A DNA stretch of 11,871 nt from DATAEK01 sp036258055 (GTDB taxonomy: Bacteria; Acidobacteriota; Vicinamibacteria; Vicinamibacterales; 2-12-FULL-66-21). The notes beneath the pieces were generated by a model. That model had not been told where the DNA came from. It was given only the letters and a program-made list of their open reading frames with translations, and did not search any database. Shown one piece after another: positions 1 through 5,543 of this stretch (positions are counted from its first letter, which is position 1; the number at the start of each line of letters is the position of its first letter). Where the stretch lies: the NCBI GenBank assembly GCA_036258055.1, contig DATAEK010000237.1, positions 1-11,871 of the forward strand. Direction: 5' to 3'. Position numbers and translations under genes: made by a program.

Positions 1-63
1 GGTGAGCCCGCGATCGAGTGGCTGCGGCTGAGCGAATCGAGTTGCGGGGGAAATACGTGGAAG

Positions 64-98
64 TAGGAGATAGGAGGTAGGAGGTAGGAGGTAGGAGG
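64..98. repeat. Tandem 7-bp repeat (TAGGAGG)n
   Basis: Five consecutive heptamers are visible: one variant (TAGGAGA, 64-70) followed by four perfect TAGGAGG units (71-98). The flank then degenerates (tggagcc). The array lies outside any gene I can support. Each unit resembles a Shine-Dalgarno core, but no start codon at a suitable distance opens a convincing frame downstream. It is most likely a slippage-prone intergenic microsatellite. Confidence 0.9.
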
Positions 99-136
99 TG
101 GAGCCAGCCGCACAAGTTTTACCCCGTGGCGACTAA

Positions 137-192
137 CCAGCGGCGCGAGCGAAGCGAAGCGCTGGCGGGTCGCGGGGGTGGAGCCCCGCGAC
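137..192. repeat. Two adjacent GC-rich hairpins, possible dispersed intergenic element
   Basis: Two inverted repeats sit side by side. The first has arms ccagcg (137-142) and cgctgg (160-165) around a 17-nt loop made of gcga-like units. The second is a perfect 9-bp stem, gtcgcgggg (169-177) with ccccgcgac (184-192), around a 6-nt loop. Neither is followed by a T-run on either strand, so they are not classical intrinsic terminators. The compact, strongly structured layout looks like a REP-type dispersed element, but only one copy is in this window, so that is inference. Confidence 0.55.
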
Positions 193-221
193 AAACTGAG
201 AAATGCCGTCAGAAAGTGGGA

Positions 222-243
222 GCCGCGGTCCGCAGTCCGCGGC
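222..243 (-). terminator. Hairpin just after the VOC gene, probable terminator
   Basis: A perfect 7-bp inverted repeat, gccgcgg (222-228) and ccgcggc (237-243) with an 8-nt loop, begins 3 nt after the TAA stop of the minus-strand VOC gene (stop at 247-249). Read on the minus strand, the sequence after the stem is tcccactttctg, which is only mildly T-rich. Position supports a terminator or a 3' end-stabilising hairpin; the weak T tract keeps confidence moderate. Confidence 0.5.
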
Positions 244-246
244 CTC

Positions 247-1017
247 TTACTTCTTCTTCGCATGCACCGCGAACATGCCGCCCTGTGGATCGATGCCCTG
301 AGCGATCCAGTCGCCGCCGGGCACTTCCATCGGACCGTTGATGATCGTTCCTCCGCGTGACTTCGTCACATCGACGGCGCGGTTCACGTCGTCCACCCTG
401 ATGTAGTGGAGCCATGCCGGCGGACCGGGCATTTCGGGCGGCTTGTTGAACATCCCGCCGAGTGGGACTCCGCCGCCGCGCCCGTACATCTGATAGACGC
501 CCGCTGGTCCCATGTCCATGGCCGAGGTCTTCTCCCAGCCGAACAGCCTCTCGTAAAACCGGAAGGCCGCCGGCTGATCGTGAGTTGCGAGCTCGTGCCA
601 CGAGAACTCGCCGACCTGCGGCTCGCCGTCGTGACCTGGTGTCTGCGAGCTGGCGGTGTACATCGCAAACGCGGCGCCCTGCGGATCCGACAACACGGCG
701 TAACGTCCGACTGTAGGGATGTCGGTCGGTGGAACCATTGTTTTCGCGCCGAGATCGGTCGCCTGTTTCACGGTCCCCTCGATGTCCGGGGTCGAGATGT
801 ACGCGAGCCAGTGCGGCGGTCCCGCGGCTCCCGGGGGCAGCGTCATCAAGCCGCCGATCGGAACGGTGCTGTTCGTCCACATCGTGTACTTGCTGGGCCC
901 TTCCCACTCGGTCGTGCCCCAGCCGGCAAGATTCGTGTAGAACTCGACCGCTTTCGCAGCATCGGTCGTCATCAGATCGAACCACACGAATCGGCCCCGT
1001 GGTTTCGGATCAGGCAT
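247..1017 (-). CDS. VOC family (glyoxalase/bleomycin-resistance fold) protein, two domains
   Basis: This 256-residue protein has two tandem VOC domains, about residues 8-121 and 134-253. Each begins with an aromatic/acidic strand and a T-x-D-x-A helix running into FY (residues 10-27 and 138-155). Each ends in the same DPQG strand (111-118 DPQGAAFA; 243-250 DPQGGMFA). H69 in domain 1 (PPHWLAY) and H141 in domain 2 are candidate metal ligands. The layout and the segment DIPTVGRYAVLSDPQG (99-114) closely resemble, from memory, mycobacterial CFP30B/Rv0577-type proteins, whose substrate is not settled. It is therefore a probable cytosolic small-molecule-binding or metal-dependent enzyme of unknown substrate. 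The ATG start is supported by GGAGG (1024-1028) six nt upstream. It appears monocistronic, with a hairpin just past its stop. Confidence 0.9.
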   Translation of the reverse strand: MPDPKPRGRFVWFDLMTTDAAKAVEFYTNLAGWGTTEWEGPSKYTMWTNSTVPIGGLMTLPPGAAGPPHWLAYISTPDIEGTVKQATDLGAKTMVPPTDIPTVGRYAVLSDPQGAAFAMYTASSQTPGHDGEPQVGEFSWHELATHDQPAAFRFYERLFGWEKTSAMDMGPAGVYQMYGRGGGVPLGGMFNKPPEMPGPPAWLHYIRVDDVNRAVDVTKSRGGTIINGPMEVPGGDWIAQGIDPQGGMFAVHAKKK

Positions 1018-1149
1018 GTTGCGCCTCCGGAAAAACCGAAGCGCTAATTATCCGGCAGCGGTACGGGATTGGGCGGGCGATGTGATGAATGGTTCGCGAA
1101 CGGGGTCGCCGAAGGGCAATACTTTGGATGAGCTGGTGTGACGGCGCGA

Positions 1150-1456
1150 GGACGAAGGCTCTGACGCGAACTGTGTGACCAACGCCAGTGACACGCGGCG
1201 AGATTCGGGCTGATCAGCTCGAGCAGGCGTGCGTGCGTGGTCGTCGGTAGAGGCCTCGGCGGTGCAATACAAGCAGAGGACCGCGCGTCGATTCGCAGCC
1301 ACCCATCCAACCACACCTTCACCGGGTGACGCGGAGAACGCTCGCAGCCTCGACGCGTGGACGCCGGCGGCAAAAACGTCCGACAACGAGGTCTTTGGTC
1401 TCATCGGGAACGAAGATCGCCATCGAGGTGCACGGAATCATCGGCCTGAGCTCCTC
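1150..1456 (-). pseudogene. Decayed GAF-domain gene fragment
   Basis: A GAF domain is readable on the minus strand across several frames. Frame 1 (about 1456-1373) gives EELRPMIPCTSMAIF then VPDETKDLVVGRF. Frame 2 (from 1371) continues AAGVHASRLRAF then SPGEGVVGWVAANRRAVL, where GEGVVGWVA-N-R is a hallmark GAF segment. Frame 3 (1233-1200) gives RLLELISPNLA, and another frame (about 1195-1160) gives VSLALVTQFASE, matching the closing GAF helices. Deleting one T from the five-T run (1372-1376) fuses frames 1 and 2. Deleting one copy of the triple GCGT at 1227-1238 restores DDHARLLELISPNLA. An in-frame TAG lies at 1457-1459. No start codon or partner domain (GGDEF, HD, kinase) is recognisable, so the parent is only a GAF sensor protein of unknown output. 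Confidence 0.75.
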
Positions 1457-1569
1457 CTACGCTGGTTGTCGCGCCCACCCTGCTGACGATCACCGCGCTT
1501 GCCGCATGTGCGGTGCCGGCGCTGCGGGCAGCGAGGATCGACCCTGCTGTGACGCTGCGACGCGATTGA
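1450..1569 (+). pseudogene. C-terminal remnant of an ABC transporter permease (MacB/FtsX, ADOP-like)
   Basis: The plus-strand frame from 1450 to the TGA at 1567-1569 encodes about 39 residues: PPTLVVAPTLLTITALAAC followed by AVPALRAARIDPAVTLRRD. A last transmembrane helix, then a P-A-x-R-A-A-R-x-D-P-x-x-x-L-R tail, is the standard C-terminus of MacB/FtsX-type permeases. It is especially typical of the large acidobacterial ADOP family. An in-frame TGA lies immediately upstream (1447-1449), and the rest of the ~800-residue gene is absent. The remnant begins where the oppositely oriented GAF fragment ends, so a rearrangement breakpoint probably lies near 1450. Confidence 0.7.
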
Positions 1570-1606
1570 GGATCTCGCGCGCGCTCGATCATCGCGCGAG
1601 ATCCTC
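1568..1606 (+). terminator. Perfect 14-bp inverted repeat at the permease stop codon
   Basis: Arms gaggatctcgcgcg (1568-1581) and cgcgcgagatcctc (1593-1606) are perfect reverse complements around an 11-nt spacer. The left arm starts inside the TGA stop of the permease remnant. The position fits the old transcription terminator of that lost gene, kept after the gene decayed. There is no T-run after the right arm (ggtcgagacg), so a factor-independent terminator is not certain. A protein-binding palindrome is the alternative. Confidence 0.5.
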
Positions 1607-1649
1607 GGTCGAGACGGGTCCCGCTCTCGCAGCGCCAGCCCCGCCAGCT

Positions 1650-1755
1650 TCATTGCACCGTCACACTCAGCGTGACCGTGCGCACGACAGCTCCAACGGC
1701 CGCGCGTGCCGTGATCGGGAACGAAGCTCACCTCGCCACGTTCAAAACCCGCTGA
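1650..1755 (-). pseudogene. C-terminal remnant of a beta-sandwich (Ig-like) protein
   Basis: The minus-strand frame ending at TGA 1650-1652 reads FPITARAAVGAVVRTVTLSV then TVQ-stop. This is an alternating-hydrophobic final strand pair typical of secreted Ig-like repeat domains. Upstream, the neighbouring frame reads AGFERGEVSF (1752-1723). The two frames fuse to GEVSFPITARAA if one 4-nt period of the TTCGTTC stretch (minus strand, 1725-1719) is removed. No signal peptide, start codon or upstream domain remains. The family cannot be named from 35 residues; the beta-sandwich reading is inference from pattern. Confidence 0.45.
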
Positions 1756-1809
1756 TTCGGCGCGCGTGCGCGTCCCCAGGGCTTGTCGGATTCCCGTCGA
1801 GAATCCAGC

Positions 1810-1815
1810 TAGAAT
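1810..1815 (+). promoter_or_regulatory. Possible -10 element (TAGAAT)
   Basis: TAGAAT matches the bacterial -10 consensus at five of six positions. It ends 7 nt before the ATG at 1823, which would imply an almost leaderless transcript of the truncated reading frame there. The best -35-like hexamer, TTGTCG at 1783-1788, is 21 nt away, longer than the usual 16-18, so support is weak. If it still works, this promoter would also read into the sigma-factor gene at 1979. Confidence 0.3.
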
Positions 1816-1927
1816 GCGGCTCATGATTGCGAAAGAGCCGATCGGGGCCGATCTGCTGCCGCGGCTTCCCGCCGGGTTGTTCCCGAACGATCCAGTGCTC
1901 ATCGATCGTATCCGGCGACTGCGATAG
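1814..1927 (+). pseudogene. 5' fragment of an unidentified gene (34-37 codons)
   Basis: The frame starts at ATG 1814 or, better placed after TAGAAT, at ATG 1823, and stops at TAG 1925-1927. From 1823 it reads MIAKEPIGADLLPRLPAGLF then PNDPVLIDRIRRLR. The amphipathic, ordered composition looks like the N-terminal segment of a conserved enzyme cut short rather than a random frame. An N-terminus leading into a helix such as D-x-I-x-x-L-R occurs in quinolinate synthase (NadA) and others, but I cannot assign it. No Shine-Dalgarno is evident. It lies directly after a stretch of gene debris and just before a repeat, so truncation by recombination is plausible. A genuine small protein is the alternative. 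Confidence 0.4.
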
Positions 1928-1944
1928 GGAGGGCGCGGAGATCT

Positions 1945-1970
1945 ACACGGAGCCACGAAGAACGCGGAGG
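1945..1970 (+). repeat. Degenerate acgga/ccacg/gcggag repeat carrying the sigma-factor RBS
   Basis: Three diverged units in a row are visible: acacggagc (1945-1953), cacgaag (1954-1960) and aacgcggagg (1961-1970). From general knowledge, strings of the ccacggag-aacacggag type are common intergenic repeats in Acidobacteria and other phyla. Its last unit contains GGAGG at 1966-1970, eight nt before the ATG of the ECF sigma gene, so the repeat doubles as that gene's ribosome binding site. Confidence 0.55.
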
Positions 1971-1978
1971 AAAGAACG

Positions 1979-2545
1979 ATGCCTGAGAATCCTCCGGACG
2001 TCATGGCGACGCTGGTCGTCCGCGCGGATGCGGGCGACGCTACCGCACGAGACGCGTTGTTCGCCGCGCTGTACGACGAGCTGCACCGCCTCGCGCAGGC
2101 CCATCTCCATCGAAGTGCCGGGACGCTGACGCTCGGCGCAACAACGCTGCTGCACGAGGCCTACCTGGACATCGCCAAGCGCGAAGCCGTGGCCTTCCCG
2201 GATCGCAACCGCTTCCTTGGCTACGCGTCGAAGGCGATGCGCGGGCTCATCCTTCACTACGTCCGGAACCGGAGCGCCATCAAACGCGGCGGCGAGCTGA
2301 CCTTCACGTCGCTGCAGGACGAAGTAGCGCCGGCCGAAACCGCCGTGGATCTCGAGCGGCTCGGCAGTGCGCTCGACGATCTCGCGTCGTTCGATCCCGC
2401 ACTCGCGGAGCTGGTCGACCTCAAGTTTTTCTGCGGGTTCTCGTTTTCCGAGATCGCGGCAATGCGCAGCGTGTCGGATCGTACCATTCAGCGAGACTGG
2501 GCCAAGGCACGCGCGCTGCTGCACCAGTCGCTTCACGACGAGTAG
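1979..2545 (+). CDS. ECF-type RNA polymerase sigma factor (TIGR02999-like)
   Basis: This 188-residue protein should direct RNA polymerase to alternative promoters. Sigma region 2 spans about residues 20-98: LYDELHRLAQAHLHR (31-45), then TLLHEAYLDIAK (56-67) and FLGYASKAMRGLILHYVRNR (79-98). Region 4 covers about 133-186, with the helix-turn-helix FSFSEIAAMRSVSDRTIQRD (154-173). Length and the T-T-L-x-H-E-A-Y-L and R-x-F-x-x-x-A-x-x-x-M-R signatures match the TIGR02999 sigma family, abundant in Acidobacteria and Planctomycetes. That family usually lacks an anti-sigma gene and is encoded beside Ser/Thr kinases. The ATG start is fixed by GGAGG (1966-1970) eight nt upstream. The kinase gene next door is convergent, with 85 nt between the stops and only weak hairpins in the gap. 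Its target promoters are unknown. Confidence 0.93.
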   Translation: MPENPPDVMATLVVRADAGDATARDALFAALYDELHRLAQAHLHRSAGTLTLGATTLLHEAYLDIAKREAVAFPDRNRFLGYASKAMRGLILHYVRNRSAIKRGGELTFTSLQDEVAPAETAVDLERLGSALDDLASFDPALAELVDLKFFCGFSFSEIAAMRSVSDRTIQRDWAKARALLHQSLHDE

Positions 2546-2630
2546 TGATCTGTCAGCTGGTTGTCAGATTCTCGGAATCGGGCGAACGCGGTCCGTCGGC
2601 ACAGAGCGACGCCGCATCTGCACAGTAGGG

Positions 2631-5345
2631 CTAGTGAGTCCCAGCGAGCCGGGTGCGAGCCTCGACAGTCCAGGGATGGCTGGCCCCCGCTGATGGCTCA
2701 AGGATCGCGGCCGCGCGTTCCCATTCGTTCCGAGCGTCGTGGGCGTTCCCCTGTGCGGCAAACGCAACTCCGAGCGTCAGGTGTGCACGGCCCACGTACG
2801 CATTGGGACCATCGCGGCCGAACTGGGTGTCAGCGACGCGGAGGGAATCCTGGCATCGGCGAATCGCGGTCTCGAGATCGGAGGAATCCAACGAGAGCCG
2901 CGCCGCCAACTCCAGCAGCTCGGGCTGTGCGGGCGACAGCGTTCGCGGGAAGCCCGACTGCTCGATGGCCCGATCGACGAGCGCTCGGGCTTCCGGCAGC
3001 CGGCCATCGGCTTGCGCAAGCCTCGCCCCGAGGATGGTCACGCCGTGTGCGTGCGCGTCGGGGAGGGCCGTTCGCCCTGGCTGCAGTTCATCATACAGCG
3101 CGCGCGCGGCGATCACGTCGCCGCGGTCGACGCGCACCAACGCCTCGGCAAGCTTGCCGAGGGCCTCGAAGGTCGGAAGGATTTGGCCTTGCGTACGCGC
3201 CTGCTGAAGCAAAGCCAGCGCCTCCTCGCCGCGGGCCAGTGATACCAGAAGGCGTGCACGGTTGACCAGCAGGTACGATGGCACGCGGCCCATCCGGTCG
3301 CCGCCGCGCGCAAGCTCGATCGCTTCAACGAATCGGCGCTCGGCTTCGAGCCACCGCCCGAGCCGTCTCAGAAACCCACCTTCGTTCTGCAGCGAGACCA
3401 CGACGGCCGTGGTCTTGGCCCGTCCAATTTGGCGGCTGACCTCGGTTACGCGGCGCTGAGCCGTCAACGCCTCCTGGAGCCGCCCGACTGTAGAGTAGGT
3501 CACGGCGAGATTCGTCAGCGCGCTGGTGTATCGGGTTGACCTCGTATTGCCCGCCTGCTCGAGCAGCGTCACGGCACCGCTCGCGTGCCGCACGGCGTCG
3601 TCATAGCGCCGTTCCGCCACGGCGAGCGACGTTTCTGCAATCGCGCATTCTGCGTTCGTCTCCGGTGAAAACGCCTGGCGCAAGTACTGTTCGCCCTCGG
3701 CAAGATGCCTTCTGGCTGCGTCGAAGTTTCGCTCATCGATCAACTGGTCGCCCGTGTCGCAATGTACGGTCGCGAGCAGCTCGGGATCGCGCTGAATCTC
3801 GGCGAGCTGCAGCGCCCGGGCCATCATCTCGTCCGCGGTCTTGAGGTCCCCAAGCTCGCGGTACGGACCGGACAACGCGACCAGCATGCGCGCGATGAAC
3901 GCCGGATCTCCTTCGTACTGCTGCTCCAACGCCACACGGCCGCGATCCAGCACCTCCCGCATCGTCATCGGCTTGTTGCCGATCTGCGTCACGAGATTGC
4001 GCATGAACTCGCTCGACGCCTGGGCGCGGCGCCGCTGGAAGTCAGCGCGGTCTCGCTCTCGACGTGCCGTGATCATCTCCCGCGTCGTAACGCCAACCGC
4101 CGCGATGAGCGTCGCCACGACGACCGTCGCCGCTGCGACGCCCGCGCGATGGCGGCGCACGAATTTGCGGGCGCGGTAGGCCCAGCGATCGGGACGTGCC
4201 GAGACCGGCTCATTGCGCAGGTGCCGGCGGATGTCGTCTGCAAGGGCGCCGACACCCTGATAGCGCTCTGACGGGTTCTTCTTCAATGCCGTGCTGACGA
4301 TCGTGTCGAGATCGCCGCGGCACGCTCGTCGCAACCGGTCCCGCGTCGTGCCCCTCTCTTCGAGAATGCGCCTCGTCTCGGGATCGTCGGCGGGACGCTG
4401 TGCGACCGCGTCGCTGAGCCGTGCCGGCTCATGCTCGGCGAGCGCCCGAAGCATCTCGGCGTAGGACGCACCACTCGCCTTCGTCGGATGGTCTCCGAGC
4501 AGAAGCTGGTACATGAGGACGCCGAGCGCGTACACATCGGTGGCTGTTGTGATCGGACCGCCCACGACCTGTTCGGGCGATGCGTACTCAGGCGTGAGCG
4601 CGCGTGCGCCAGGCACGGTTACGGCACCAGGCTCGCCAGTGGATGCGGGATCGACAATCGTTGCGATGCCGAAGTCGAGGAGCTTCACGCTGCCGCCGGT
4701 GTCTACGAGCACATTCGACGGCTTGATATCGCGATGGACTACGAGGTTCGCATGCGCATGCGCGACCGCGTCGGCGATCTGAAGGATGAAGTCGAGCCGG
4801 GCCTCGACGCTCAGGCGGTGGTCTGCCGCGTACTGGTCGATTCGCGTGCCTTCGACATACTCCAGGACGAGAAACGGCTGCCCGCCCGTCGTCACGCCAG
4901 CGTCGAGAAGGCGCGCGATGTGGGGATGCGCAAGCCGCGCCAGCAACGTTCCCTCACGCCGAAATCGCTCTTGGCCCTCGCGGTCGAGGACCGCCAGATG
5001 GACGAGCTTGACCGCAACGTTCCCTTCGAATCGACCATCGCTGCGCTGCGCCAGCCACACCGTGCCCATGCCGCCCGAACCGAGTGGTCGCACCAGCGTG
5101 TACGCACCAACTGTCTGGCCGGCGAGAACTGTCGGAGCACCGTCAACCACCGGGGGTGCTTCGAGGAACGCGGACGCGACAGCACGCTCGTGCTCTGTGA
5201 GCAGCCGCTCGAGCGCGGCCGCCACCTCCGGAGCGTCGCGCCGTACTGACGCGAGCAGCTCCGTTCGGGCTCCGGGCTCGAGTTCGAGCGCACGATCGAG
5301 CAGAGGACTAAGAGCGGGCCAAAGAGCCTTGTCCGAGGCGCGCAT
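2631..5345 (-). CDS. Transmembrane Ser/Thr protein kinase with C-terminal TPR repeats
   Basis: A Hanks-type kinase probably anchored in the inner membrane. Numbering here is from the upstream GTG at 5357 (908 residues). The kinase domain is about 86-380, with glycine loop GSGGMG (93-98), VAVK with lysine 117, catalytic HRDIKPSN (208-215, Asp210), DFG (228-230) and an SPE activation-segment end (260-262), so it looks active. A basic stretch then leads to one membrane helix at about 405-424. The rest, about 465-905, is helical with TPR-like units (e.g. 613-645, 656-684, 858-888), probably a sensing or partner-binding domain outside the membrane. I prefer ATG 5345 (904 residues) because GAGGG lies about 7 nt upstream; the GTG at 5357 lacks a clear ribosome site. 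Its neighbour is a convergent ECF sigma factor, its likely partner. Confidence 0.92.
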   Translation of the reverse strand: MRASDKALWPALSPLLDRALELEPGARTELLASVRRDAPEVAAALERLLTEHERAVASAFLEAPPVVDGAPTVLAGQTVGAYTLVRPLGSGGMGTVWLAQRSDGRFEGNVAVKLVHLAVLDREGQERFRREGTLLARLAHPHIARLLDAGVTTGGQPFLVLEYVEGTRIDQYAADHRLSVEARLDFILQIADAVAHAHANLVVHRDIKPSNVLVDTGGSVKLLDFGIATIVDPASTGEPGAVTVPGARALTPEYASPEQVVGGPITTATDVYALGVLMYQLLLGDHPTKASGASYAEMLRALAEHEPARLSDAVAQRPADDPETRRILEERGTTRDRLRRACRGDLDTIVSTALKKNPSERYQGVGALADDIRRHLRNEPVSARPDRWAYRARKFVRRHRAGVAAATVVVATLIAAVGVTTREMITARRERDRADFQRRRAQASSEFMRNLVTQIGNKPMTMREVLDRGRVALEQQYEGDPAFIARMLVALSGPYRELGDLKTADEMMARALQLAEIQRDPELLATVHCDTGDQLIDERNFDAARRHLAEGEQYLRQAFSPETNAECAIAETSLAVAERRYDDAVRHASGAVTLLEQAGNTRSTRYTSALTNLAVTYSTVGRLQEALTAQRRVTEVSRQIGRAKTTAVVVSLQNEGGFLRRLGRWLEAERRFVEAIELARGGDRMGRVPSYLLVNRARLLVSLARGEEALALLQQARTQGQILPTFEALGKLAEALVRVDRGDVIAARALYDELQPGRTALPDAHAHGVTILGARLAQADGRLPEARALVDRAIEQSGFPRTLSPAQPELLELAARLSLDSSDLETAIRRCQDSLRVADTQFGRDGPNAYVGRAHLTLGVAFAAQGNAHDARNEWERAAAILEPSAGASHPWTVEARTRLAGTH

Positions 5346-5543
5346 GGGATCCCTCACATGAGTAGATCACCAACGGACAGCTAAACCCGCCACCGAAGAC
5401 GGAAGACTACAACATCCTCTGGATTTCTCACCTCATCGGAGACCGGTTCGCCCGCCGTGGGCTCGCCGAAGCGCCCGCCTTTGTCGTGTTTTCCACGCGG
5501 AAGCTGATCTCCGGATCAGAACTCTTCGCAGGAGGTCGATACT
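5346..5543. other. Divergent intergenic region between kinase and peroxidase genes
   Basis: About 200 nt separate the two divergent start codons and should hold both promoters. I find no convincing -35/-10 pair on either strand. Two things stand out: a palindrome at 5504-5519 and a strong AGGAGGT Shine-Dalgarno at 5530-5536 for the peroxidase gene. A plus-strand frame stays open through this region (e.g. EDYNILWISHLIGDRFARR) but has no good start and runs on in the wrong frame of the peroxidase, so I do not call it. Confidence 0.5.
5504..5519. promoter_or_regulatory. Palindrome upstream of the peroxidase ribosome site
   Basis: Arms ctgatc (5504-5509) and gatcag (5514-5519) are perfect inverted repeats around tccg. 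The element ends 10 nt before the AGGAGGT of the peroxidase gene. It could be an operator for a dimeric regulator or a small RNA hairpin affecting translation. Only position and symmetry support this. Confidence 0.35.

Noticed and set aside
1..66. Possible 3' end of an upstream plus-strand gene (frame 1 reads to TAG at 64-66)
   Set aside because: About 21 codons (GEPAIEWLRLSESSCGG...) with no recognisable family; cannot be told from chance.
64..98. CRISPR-like repeat array
   Set aside because: Units are 7 bp, contiguous and without spacers, so this is a simple tandem repeat.
406..1047. 213-codon plus-strand open frame
   Set aside because: Antisense to the VOC gene, whose two domains are clear.
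1047..1052. -10 box GATAAT (minus strand) upstream of the VOC gene
   Set aside because: Good hexamer, but there is no -35-like partner at 16-18 nt; not enough for a promoter call.
1438..2004. 188-codon minus-strand open frame spanning the debris region
   Set aside because: Runs antisense over the permease tail and the gene stub, with no domain of its own. Only its part around AGFERGEVSF looks meaningful, as a piece of the beta-sandwich remnant.
2546..2580. Terminator between the convergent sigma and kinase genes
   Set aside because: Only 5-bp arms (atctg/cagat; gattc/gaatc) without a T-run; too weak to call.
2561..3265. 234-codon plus-strand open frame after the sigma factor
   Set aside because: Overlaps the TPR part of the kinase gene in antisense; arginine-rich and without motifs.
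4431..5249. 272-codon plus-strand open frame
   Set aside because: Antisense to the kinase domain; no domain or credible start signal.
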